Below, piece after piece: positions 40,611 to 51,223 of a DNA stretch of 64,000 bases. Position 1 is the first letter of the stretch. Each line of letters begins with the position of its first letter. A program made the translations under genes and the position numbers. Under the pieces are notes generated by a model. That model was not told the DNA's origin, searched no databases, and was given only the letters and a program-made list of their open reading frames with translations. The stretch covers positions 1,084,431-1,148,430 of the forward strand of contig CP038108.1 of assembly GCA_004519485.1 (NCBI GenBank), given 5' to 3'. This DNA is from Nannochloropsis oceanica. Lineage: Eukaryota; Sar; Eustigmatophyceae; Eustigmatales; Monodopsidaceae.

Positions 40611-42074
40611 CAAACTCCGTGATTATATATAATCATTTCCGATATGCCCCCCGAATTTCGGGATTTCTGGGGGACAATTGCCTTTTGTCTTCCATAAACT
40701 TTCTTTGAGATCCAAAAAATCGAAACGTTGGAGGCCTCATTTATTGGACGCACGACGAGCTCGAGTCACCACTCCCTCTGTTGCTGTTTCTCCTTCTGAA
40801 GTTCTGCAGCCTTGAATGACGATTGGCGATATGGCCTAGGGGAACTAGCTTTTGAGAGCTTTGTAAGTGAGCTGTTAAGCTGCAATAAAATTTTATCGGT
40901 ATCGACTCATTGCAAGATAGATATTGTGCTTTATACTATCTATTGCAAGATAGATATTGTGCTATATACGTGCTCTCGTGGATTGCATTTCCTTCTCATT
41001 TTTCCTGCTGCTGTTGCTGCTGTTGCGGTTGCTGCTAGGAGGAGGCAAGCTCGTGAAAACACTTGTGTTTTTATTTATCTGCGGGTAAAGGTTGCACGCG
41101 ATATTTATTTATTTAGGATTGTAGAAAACTACAGAAAGAGAAATAGACACACGTCGTGCTATTTACTGTCCATCTCGTTTGTATGCCAGCGCTCTTCTCG
41201 ACATGTTCGCTTCTTTAGTGGTCTACTGTACATCACTCCAACCCCCTTTCCTATTTTCACTCCTGCTCCCCTCCCTCACTTACTTTTCTACAGCTACCTC
41301 ACCATCAACAACCGAAGAAATCGATGTCATCTCTCCTCCTCATCATTCCTCCCTCATCTCCCCCCCCCCATCCCTCGCGAGGTCTCTACACTGAACTCCA
41401 GATAGACGAACAAACTTTGAACATACCCGGCAGGCCCCTTACTGGATGCCCCCCACCATCGTTTTATCTCCACTTCCCTTCTCCACACACCAGCCATCAT
41501 ACACGAGTAATTCTCATGTCTCTGACTCATGCACATCCGAACAGGCCAAATACCAAAATTCCATCATAACCTTCTTCAGTCCCTTCCAAAAGGAGTTTGG
41601 GGAGGGTCTCTTCCTCCTCCTCCTCCTCCTCCTCCTCCTCCTCCATGCAATCCCTCCCTCCCTCCAGACTCAAATACCACCATATGTGTATACCGTATAC
41701 ATACCCATCGATGAAAGTCGGGTGGTCTTTCTTCTCCTTTCCCTTCTCCTCGAAGACGCAGGGGGAAGAGGGAGAGAGAGCATGCGAGTGTATGTATGTG
41801 TGCGAGAAGCAGAATGAACCAGAGAGACAAGGAGAGAGAAAGGGGAGTATGAGGTATTGATATTTTCTTCAAAATCTTTAAACAAGTAACATCGACGACA
41901 TCTTAATTACAACTCGCTGTGCCTCTCCCCGTTGAAGGAAGAAGGAGAGGAGGGAAGGAGGCGGAAGCGCGGTGATGGAACACGAGGGAGGGAGTGAAAG
42001 AGAAGAAGGAGGAGGAGAAGGCGGTTGGGTGGGGGGGAGGAGGGGGAAGAGGTGATGGATCAGGAAGAGGAGGA
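40608..42074. other. Intergenic region with short repeats
   Basis: Includes a direct repeat of TTGCAAGATAGATATTGTGCT at about 40910 and 40943, and the second copy of the 52-bp repeat at 40971-41022. Only weak ORFs under 200 codons; none has a recognisable motif. Confidence 0.45.
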
Positions 42075-44745
42075 TTAGGAAGGAGGGGGAGGGACGATCT
42101 TGTAGTCACAGTCCTAGAGGTGTGTTGGGAGGGAGGGAGGGAGAGAGGGAGGCAAGGAAGGAGCGGTTAAAAACGTTGCGTTTAAAACTACAAAACACAA
42201 AGAAGGGAAAACGAGACATGCTCTCTCTCGTCTTCTCCCCCTCTCTCCCTCCCTCCCTCCCTCCCCCCCTCCCTTCGCCCCTAACTTACTCCCTCACCCA
42301 CCGATTCAAAACCTCCCTCCTTCCCTCCCTCCCTCATTCCCTCCCTCCCTCCCTCCCTACCTGATGATTCACCGTCTTGAGGGGCTGGTCCCATGCAAAC
42401 GTTTGGAGGAGTCCTGAAAGGAAGGAGAGAGAGAGAGAGGGAGGGAGGGAGGGCACGAGGGAGGGAGGGAAGGAGAGACGGGTTGAATCGGTGCGTAAGT
42501 GAGTAAGTTAGGGGCGAAGGGAGGGAGAGGGAGGGAGGGAGGGAGGGAGGGAGGGAGGGAGGGAGGGGTGGACGTACGCTGCATTTTTTTCATTCCTTTC
42601 TTGGGAGGCTCCGGCGATCGAGAGTACAAGAGGAAGGATGACCAGTAGGAGGAGGTAGGATAGAGAGGCGCACAGTAGTAGAAGATGATGTAGGAGCCTA
42701 GGGAGGGAGGGAGGGAGGGAGGGAGGGAGGGAGGGAGGGAGGGAGGGAAAGAAGGGTAAGTTGAGATCTCCACATGATAGACTATCCGGGTATCATCCTG
42801 TTCCCTTCCCTCCTTCTTTCCCTCCCTCTCTCCCTCCCTCCCTCCCTCCCTTTCTTACTTGAAGCGGCCAAAACGAAGTAGGTGGCTTCATACCCACTCG
42901 CGCCCTCCAAGGGACGCCAGCTCATGCGCCCCTGCCCTCCCTCCCTCCCTCCCTCCCTCCCTCCCTCCTTGTCGCCACGTGAGGAGGGGGAGGGAAATGA
43001 GAGAGGGAGAGGGGTGATGAGCTGCGATGAGGGAGGAAGGGAGGGAAGGAGGGAGAAGGATGTAATACAAAGATAGAGAACATGTGAGAGTGAAGCAACA
43101 GCAATGCGATGAAGAAAGGAGGGAGGGAGGCAGGCAGGCAGGGGGGGGAGGGCGGGATGGAGGGAGGGAGGGACGGAGGGAGGGCGGGACGGAGGGAAGG
43201 CGGGACGGAGAGAGGGCGGGACGGAGGGAGGGAGGGACCTGAAGAGTTTGCGCCCACTTGAAGCCGAGTCCGGTTATGTCCCCTTGAAAATACCTGGAGG
43301 GAGGGAGGGAGGGAGGGAGGGAGGGAGGGAGGGAGGGAGGGAGGGGTCAGGAAGCATGGATATGTCTGAGTCCTGGTCCCAGACTCCTTCCCTCTTCTCC
43401 TCCCTTTCTCCATCCCTCCCTCCATCCCTCCCTCGTCCCTTTCTCCTTTCTACCTTCCTTCCTTCCTTCCTCCCCTCCCTCCCTCCTTACTCATCGATTC
43501 GCCAGTGGGTGCTGTTGTGGACCGAGACGCGATTCTTCTGACAGTCATACCCTTCGAGGGTGGAGGCTCCCTGAAGGAGGGAGGGAGGGAGGGAGGGAGG
43601 GAGGGAGGGAACACGTGTCAAATTTCGTGGGTGGAGGTACCCTGGAGGAGAGAGGGGAGGGAGGGAGGGAAGGAGGGAGGGAGGGAGGAGGACGTACCGC
43701 CACGACGAACCACTCTCCTTCTAGGGAGGATATCCGCCAATCCGGAACAACGAAAGACTTGATAAGTATTTTGATTAGGAAGGAGGAGAAATAGGGGGAG
43801 AAGAAGAAGGAGGAGGGGGAGGAAGAGCAGGAGCAGGAGGAGGCGGAGGAGGAGGAGGAGGGGGAGGAAGAGGGAGGAGGGGGTAGAAAGGGGGTAGGGG
43901 GAGGAACAATTAAAAAAAAGTATGGGAGCAGAGAGGGTGTGTGAGCGAGCCCTCCCTCCCTCCCTCCCTCCCTCCCTCCCTCCCTCCCTCCCTCCCTCAC
44001 CTCGACATCCAGGCATTTCCCCCCGTTGGGCACGTCATCCACCCCTGGGTCCGGCGATGCCCTCTCCTTCATGACACAGTTCGTAAAAGTAGTAAAGGCC
44101 TAAAGCGTGGATAGGCGTATGTAAGTACATATGTGCATGTATATGTACACGTTTACATCGGTGAGATAGAGGGGTGGGACGCAGGGATAGAAGGAGGGAG
44201 GGAGGGGAGAGGGCAGCGTACCGTCTGGTCGTTCCCCTGCGTGCAAGGCAAGAAACACGTCAGATTCATGTTGGTTCCCGTCACGCAATGCGCAGCACAA
44301 GCCATGGTGGCACGGCAGGGGGCCGAGAGGATACATCCAAGGAAGGCACCTGACAGGGAGGGAGGGAGGGAGGGAGGGAGGGAGGGGGAGGTCGAAAGAT
44401 GAAATTGTGCTGGACGAGAGACATGTTGACAAGGCCATGTAGCACTACATCTTGATGGCTGTTTCTTCATGCCTGATCTATATATCCTAAGAGGTCCTTT
44501 CAAACCGTGCGTCCATTCTTGCCTGCCCTTCTTCCCTCCCTCCCTCCCTCTCTCCCTCCCTTCTCACCTGGGCAATGCATCACCTCCCTGGCCGAGTCCC
44601 TGAGGAAGTCCATCGTGGAGGCGTCAGCTCTTGTGGGTTTCGTCGCTTCAACTCGTGCTTGGGCTCGGGCTTGCGTTTGGACGGGGTCGAGGAAGGAGTG
44701 AAGGAGGAGGGAGACGACGAGTAGGAGGGAGCTTGATCGCGGCAT
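42075..44745 (-). CDS. Violaxanthin de-epoxidase-like (VDL/VDR) lipocalin
   Basis: Ten minus-strand exons: 44745-44568, 44349-44222, 44099-44001, 43757-43698, 43570-43491, 43293-43239, 42931-42859, 42697-42578, 42413-42361, 42113-42075. All phases match, giving 294 residues. A signal peptide (MPRSSSLLLVVSLLLHSFL) is followed by a cysteine-rich segment (CILSAPC, MACAAHC, TCFLPC, NCVMKE, GGKCLDVE) as in VDE. A lipocalin barrel then starts SSLEGEWFVVA with the family YDCQKN motif, and the chain ends near DCDYK. VDE and relatives interconvert xanthophylls in the thylakoid lumen. Here no Phe follows the predicted signal cleavage site, so plastid import by the usual bipartite signal is not evident. 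Closer to the VDE-like or VDE-related branches than to VDE itself, by inference. Confidence 0.72.
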
Positions 44746-45208
44746 TATGACTTTTTCTTCCCTCCGTGTCCCCCTGGCTTCAGAAGCCAGACTGGCAAAA
44801 TCTGCACTTGTGATTATGTCTTCTCCACCTGACTTAGGTGCTCGTCCTCAGTCACTGTGTGCGTGGGGTCGTGTGTAGTTGGGACTGGGAAATGCTTGTT
44901 GTTGTTGGCCATGAGCATTTCAACTTATCCAAGGAACTTTCTCTCGGACAGGGCTGGCGATGCTGCTACTGCTGCGTCGACTGATTGTTACGTGACAAGG
45001 TGCAAGACACAAGTTTTCCTTGTAGTACGACGCGCACCTGACCCCAGGCGCACACACCCACAGGAAGGAAAGGCACAAAAAAAGGCTCCGAGGACATTGG
45101 CTTTTGTAGCCGTTGCCGAAAATCATCCTACAGCCACGCACCCCTCTCTAGCTTGCTGATATCCTCCCATCCATTCCCTCCCTCTTGACAGCATTAAACC
45201 CCAAAACC
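44746..45208. promoter_or_regulatory. Divergent promoter region VDE-like / HGH1
   Basis: 463 bp between two divergent starts, free of tetranucleotide repeats. No distinct element recognised. Confidence 0.4.
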
Positions 45209-48200
45209 ATGCCACTTGTCCTCCCCGACGGCCTCGATTCCCTGGAGGAGCTCGCGACCTTTCTCAAACACCCGGTACCGGACGTCAGGGCCATGGCGGC
45301 GCAAATTGCTCTATCCATTTCTGCCAGCGAGGTAAAGGACAGCGGAGAGGAGGGAGGAAAGAGGGAGGGGGTAAGGAAAGGATCGAAGCTCGAAGGGAGC
45401 AAGCCATTAATGTGATTGGAATACCAAAAAAAGGCGTAGAAGGATTGCGGGGGCGGTTCAACCGGAGCTCCCTTTGCAGCTAGGCTCTAAAGGAATGGAC
45501 CGATGCTCTGGAGGGGGGAGGTTAAGACAAGTCGAGTATTTTTTTCCCCTCTCTCTGTCTCTCACTCTTTCTCTCTCTCGATTGATTTCGTCTTAACTCT
45601 CACAGGAGGGACGCCGGGGCCTGGTGGAGGCTCAAGTGCTTCCCACTCTCTGCCGGTTGTCGGCCGACACGGACAAGGTGACGGAGAGGGAGTGAGGGAA
45701 GGAAGGAGGGAGAAAGGGAGGGAGGGGGAGAGGGTTGCTCCTGCCGTCCACCCATCGATCGTCCTCCTCATTCTCCCATTTTTCCCTCCTTTCCCCTCAT
45801 TTTGCCTCAGGTGGCTGAGCCAGCCATCAGCGCGATGATCAACCTGTGTGCCGATGAGTTACCCTCCGTTGTGCAAGAGCTCTTGAAACGCGGCATCGTC
45901 GACCGCCTTGTCGAGGTGCCTCCCTCCTTTCCGCCCTCCTTCCCTCTTTACCTCTTTCCCTCCTTGCCTCCCTCCCTTCGCCACCTGTGTAGCACCGACT
46001 AACCGTTGCTCCTCACTGTGGAAACACTCCCTCCCTCCTTCCCTCCCTCCCTCCATCTTTCCCTCCCTAGACGGTGACGTCGGAGGACTGCTCCTGCAGA
46101 GACAGGGCCTTGATGCTTCTTGCCAACGTTTCCGCTACAACCACGGGGGCAAAGCGGGTGATGCAGGTAGGGAGGGAGGGAGGGAGGGAAGGAGGGAAGG
46201 AAGGAAGGAAGGAGGGAGGGAAGGAGGGAAGGAAGGAAGGAAGGAGGGAAGGAAGGAAGGAAGGAGGGAGGGAGGGAGTAGCTGTCTACCCATTTTTCGA
46301 GCAATCACTCATATGCGTCCATGCATCCATTATATCTATACACTGTATTTATACATGCACCCTTCCTCTTCTTTTCTATATCTTTTTCTTCTTTCTCTCG
46401 CCGATTCTTTTGTACTTGCCTGACCCCCAGGAGGAGGAGGAGGAGGAGGAGGAGGAGGAGGAGGAGGAGGAGGAGGAGGAGGAGGAGGAGGAGGAGGGAA
46501 ACACTGACAGTAGAGACCAGGAGAAAAGGAAGAAGAAGGAGGAGGAGGAGGAAGAGGACGACAAGCCTGCGGCAGGCACCACTCTTCCCTCCTCCTCCAC
46601 CTCCACCTCCCTCCCTCCCTCTCGAGGGAAGAAGGAAACGACGACAGTAATAAAGGAGAAGAAGGAGAGGAAGGAAAAGAAAGAGAAAACCACGTCCCTA
46701 TTGACGGGATTGCACATCCGGCGGCTGCTCCGGTGTTTCTTGTCCCACTACGACCCGGCCGCGGAGGAGGATGAGGTGAGGAGGGAGGGAGGGAAGGAAG
46801 AAGGAAAGGTGGAAGAGAAAGGCGGCCATGAGGGGCCGAAGACGCGTCGAGTTGTGCGTAGAGGCCAACACTCCCTTCCTTCCTTCCTTCCTTCCTCCCT
46901 CCCTCCCTCCCTCAGTGGCAGTACGTTTCCTCGGTGCTTCACAACGTGACTCAGCTCCAAGAAGGACGAGACCTGCTGAGGAGGAGGACGACGAACCTCC
47001 TCGGCGCAGTACTACCGCAGGTAGAGAGGGGGGGAGGGAGGGAGGGAGGGAGGGAGGAGATATGTACTCTCTGTTGTGATTCCATTTCGCGGCCCTAGTC
47101 CGCGCTTATTCTTATTCCCTCCCTCCATCCCTCCATCCCTCCTTCCCTCCCTCCCTCTCTCCCTCCTACCCTCCCCCCTTCCCTCCCTCCTTCCTCCCTT
47201 CCCTCCGTCCCTCCCTCCCTCCCTATCTAGCTGGAGTCCCGAAATCCCATTCGCCGACGGGGCGTGGCCTGCACCATCCGAAACTGCTGCTTTGAGGAAG
47301 GTAGGGAGGGAGGGAGGGTAGGAGGGAGGAAGGTAGGGAGGGAGAGAGGGTAGGAGGGAGGGAGGGAGGGAGGGAGGGAGGGAGGGAGGAAGAGACAGTG
47401 ACTGTATCTTCGCTTCAAAATAATCGCGAACACATATCCTCCCGCCCTCCCTCTTTCCCTCCCTCCTCGCCCCCTCCACCAGGCGATCATTACTACTACA
47501 TCCACGAGATGGCACTAATTGCCCACCTCCTCTTTCCCTTGATGGGTTCCGACCGCCACTTGGATGCAGATGAACGTCAAGGTAGGGAGGGAGGATGGGG
47601 AGGAGGGGAGGAGGGAAGGAGAGGGAGGGAAGGAAGGAAGGAGGGAGGGAGGAAGTGAAGGAGGGAGGGAAGGAGGAGGGGAGAAAGGGAGGGCCTCCTG
47701 ATCAACAGCCAACCACCACCGCAATTATATGTCTCTTCTTCTATCTTCCACGCCCTCCCTCTCTCGCTCCCTTCCTCCCTCCCTCCCTCCCTCCCTCCTT
47801 CCCACCCTACCCTCTCCTCCCCTGCCTTCTTGAAGCCCTCCATCCCCTCGTCCTCCGAGGGGGCTCCAACAAGCAGAGAGAGCCCGACGAGGCAGTACGC
47901 ACGGCTTTACTAGAGACGTTGTTGCTCTTCTGCTCCACACGGTCGTCGAGGTAGGTGGGAAGGGAGGGAGGGAGGGAGGGGTATTGTTCAAATAAGAGTA
48001 GGGAGGATCTACTCATTCATACATTCGTTCATATCAATTCATTTATTTATATATATATATATATATTTATATTTATTTATTTATCTATACATACATACGT
48101 ACATTTTTACTTTATAGATTTATAACTTTATTCATATGATCATTAACTATCCTATGTATTCATTCATTTATTGATTTATTTATCGATGTTTTCATTTATT

Positions 48201-48876
48201 AATTTATTCATTTGATCATTAATTATCCGGTAGAGAGGCCCTCCGGAGGCAAGGCGTCTACGCCGTCGTCCGAGAAGCCGACAAGTCCGAGCCCTCAGAA
48301 GAGAACAGTGAAATCATCTACAAGATCGTCAATTTCCTGCAACGGTACGCCAGCCCTCCCTCCCTCCTTCCCTTCCTCCCTCTCTTCCTGGAAACCAAGC
48401 ATTTCCAAGATTATCTATTTTCTGCAACAGTTAGCCTTCCCTTCCTCCCCTCCCTTCCTTCCCTCCCACCCTACCACCCTCCTCCCTCTTCATCCTTTCT
48501 ATTTCTCCTTTTGTGTGCCCCAGCATATTGCCCACCCTCCCTCCCTCCCTTCCCCAGCGACGAAGAGACGAGACATCCAGCTGCCAACGATGGAAAGGAG
48601 GGATCGACAGAGGGCGGGAGGGAGGAAGGGTTGAATGAGGGACCGGACGAGGACGGGAGGGAGGGAGGGGAGGCGAGCTTGCCGAGGCCTTTGTCTGATT
48701 TGAAGGAGCGGGCGGAGGTAAGGAATTAAGTAAGGGAGGGAGGGAGGATGAGGGAGGGAGGGAGGGAGGGAGGGAGGGAGGGAAGGAGGGCTTGCTTGTT
48801 CTAACGTGTTCTGTCGAATCATTCCAAACAGTTGGATCTGGAGGCCTTCAAGGCGTCCCTGGCCGAGTTGGACTAA
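45209..48876 (+). CDS. HGH1: HGH1-like armadillo protein (eEF2 folding factor)
   Basis: Twelve exons: 45209-45331, 45606-45677, 45811-45915, 46071-46166, 46431-46775, 46916-47020, 47231-47300, 47483-47581, 47836-47950, 48234-48344, 48558-48717, 48832-48876. All join in frame to 481 residues. The armadillo-type helices carry the HGH1 pattern: RALMLLANVS (DUF383 start), GRDLLRRR, then RRGVACTIRNCCFE, then DALLETLLLFC-type helix ALLETLLLFCSTRSS and RRQGVYAVVREADKS (DUF384). Yeast and animal HGH1 assist folding of translation elongation factor 2 with the TRiC chaperonin. Exon 5 inserts about 75 acidic/lysine-rich residues, beginning with poly-E coded by (GAG)n right at the acceptor. Exon 11 contains a GREGG-type segment. 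The last intron leaves 14 coding codons. Confidence 0.87.
46431..46497 (+). repeat. (GAG)n microsatellite at a splice acceptor
   Basis: About 22 GAG units start at the first base of HGH1 exon 5 and code poly-E. Confidence 0.95.
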
Positions 48877-49364
48877 CAAGAAAGGAGGGAGGGAAGGAGG
48901 AGGGGCCGAAGGGAGGGAGAGGAGGGGGAGGGGGAGGGGGAAGGGGGGAGGGGGAAGGGGGGAGGGGAAGATGAATGAAAGTACACCTACCTTGATGACT
49001 GAGGACGATTGACAAGCTAGAGATGGAATAAAAAGAAAGTAGACAGGCCGTTAAATACATATCATTATTAATCTTCTTTCGAATATATCTCTCTCGCTTT
49101 GATGTTAACGTCAACATCAGCATCAGTATGGTATCAATACTGTCATCCGAGGGTACTTTGTACATGCCTGATTCATGATCTTCAGATCCCATTCTGCATT
49201 CTGAGGCCCAGGTGAAAGCCTCTTCTCTCCTTTTAGTCTCCTCTCCCTCTCTTTCCTTTCCTCCCGTCTATTCTTTTGCTTTCTTATTTTCTCTTTTCCT
49301 CTCTCTCCCCCCCCCCCCTGTCTTTCTTTCCCCGGCCTTCTTCTCTTTCCCTCCCTCTTCTCTT
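48877..49364. other. Convergent intergenic region
   Basis: 3' ends of HGH1 (+) and the unknown gene at 49365 (-). Starts GGGA-rich, ends pyrimidine-rich. No gene seen. Confidence 0.45.
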
Positions 49365-50707
49365 TCAGGTCCGTTTGAGACCCTCTCCCGCCAGTGCCGC
49401 TCGCAGCAGCTGGTTTCTGTTGTCCAGTAGGAGGGACAAAGGGAGGGAGGGAGGGAGGGAGGGAGGGAAGGAGGGAGGGAGGGAGGGAAGAATGTTGGTA
49501 GGAAACAGAGAAATGGGCCACCCGAATCGGAGACCAGCCCCAACCCCCCCCCCCCCTCCCTCCTTCCTTACCTCTGCTCCATTCCTTGTAAGATGTCATC
49601 CGGGGATTCTGCCTCAGTGCTGTAGAAAGGAGAAAAGGGGAGGTGGATGGAGGAGGGGAGCAAAGAGGGAATGAAAAATGCCAGACTGAAATGAAATACA
49701 ACCATATCGTCCCTCCATTCTTCCTGCCCCCCTCCCCTTCCTCCGTCCCTCCCTACCCACCTCGGCTTGCAGAAGCCATAGAGCCTCAACACCCCTCCTT
49801 CCTTCCCTCCCTCGCATTTTTTCTCCTGCCTTGAGGTGACGGAGGGGGAGGAGCCAGAGGGTGTGATCTCTGCGCCGTAGATGCGTAGAGAGGAAGGATG
49901 GAGAGAGCGGCAGTCTTTGATGGTCCTGAGGAGGAAGGACAACGGAGAAGAAGAAAGAAAGGAAGGAAGGAGGGGGTAAAGTGAGCGTGAGGATATTGGA
50001 AAGGGAGGAAGCGAGGATGGAGAAGAAAAAGGAGAAAGGGAGGGGAGGAGGACGGAGAGGAAGGCTATTGATCTATGCATACAAAGGACACTTACAACGA
50101 TACCGAAGACGCCCGCCCCTCTTCCCTCTCTAGGTCTTTCTCCCTCATTTCTAGCCCCTGATCAGCTTCTCTTCTTCTTGCAGTGGACGGGGGAGGGCAA
50201 GAGGGAGGAAGGGCAAGGTCAACGTGCACGGCGGCCTTGGCACGGATCAGGTCGGGGAGGGATTTCTAATGTGGGACAAGAGGATACTGAGAATAAGACA
50301 TCGAAGCCACACCCCTTTTTGCCTAATTTTCTTCCGTGCTCCTTCGCTCACACCATTAGTATTCGCAGATAGTCTCCTCCTTCCCTCTCTTTCCTTTCCT
50401 CCCTTCGTTCCCTTACATCATCCTCGTAGGCATAAAACAGATGACAAGGCCGATCTCCACCATTTTGTCGATCCCAGCTCATGGAATCATGAAAGATTGC
50501 GGTCGAAGGGGCAGAAAAGGTAGCTGCTTGCACTTTGGGCGTGCCACTCCTCCGACTGCTGGTGCTGCTGCTGTCGCTGCCGCTGCTGCATTCGTCGTGG
50601 TCATGGAGATCACGAAAGGAGTGGGAGCCAGCGTTGGATGCGCTCATCGACATATTAATATTACTTATGTTTACGCTAATGGTTTGTCTGGTGCTCGCGC
50701 TGTACAT
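49365..50707 (-). CDS. Unknown conserved-looking protein
   Basis: Five minus-strand exons: 50707-50417, 50265-50096, 49925-49761, 49619-49572, 49416-49365. Phases match, giving 241 residues and a TGA at 49367-49365. Donors are strong (GTAAGG, GTAAGT, GTGGGT, GTAAGG). The N-terminal 60 residues are serine-rich and polar. Protein-like blocks follow: DRPCHLFYAYEDD, KSLPDLIRAKAAVHVDLALP, a charged helix EADQGLEMREKDLEREE, and ESPDDILQGMEQRNQLLRAA at the C-terminus. No signal peptide or membrane segment. I do not recognise the family. Exon 3 contains a short in-frame GGKEGG stretch, so the repeat has invaded coding sequence here too. Confidence 0.6.
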
Positions 50708-51223
50708 TGATGTGGTATGGATAGGGAGTGCTTGTCATGATGGCCCGGGCGAAGAACAACGGTGGCGTGGCTTCAAGCACAGCCTTCCTTACGCCCTGTC
50801 CTACCATCCTCCTCGCATAATCAAATATACGTGTGTAAGAGGCATGAAGAGGTTCAAAACACGCATGCATATGTTTTTCTTGATTTTGGCTCCCGTAATT
50901 CTAGCCAGATGGTGCTCGCTTCCTGTTTTTTGGGGGAGCCATCGCCGATGTCCAAGCGCGTCCCTGGCCACCACCCTCCCTCTCTTTCCTCCCGTGCTCT
51001 CCCCCGCGGTCGACCCCAGCCTGACAATGCCCTGAGTCTTTACTTGAATAGGCAGGCTTGTGTATGCCTGTGTTCTTATGTATGCGACCACAGGTTGTTC
51101 TCCCACACTTTGGGTGTGCGTTTAGGGAAGCGAGACTGTGATTTATCACTACGATTGCATATGACCATATCCGCACACACTTCACACATTTCTAAACGTC
51201 TCTTCCCTGTAAATAGTAGAGAG
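50708..51223. promoter_or_regulatory. Divergent promoter region
   Basis: 516 bp between the unknown gene (-) and the secreted proline-rich gene (+). No tetranucleotide repeats and no recognised element. Confidence 0.4.
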
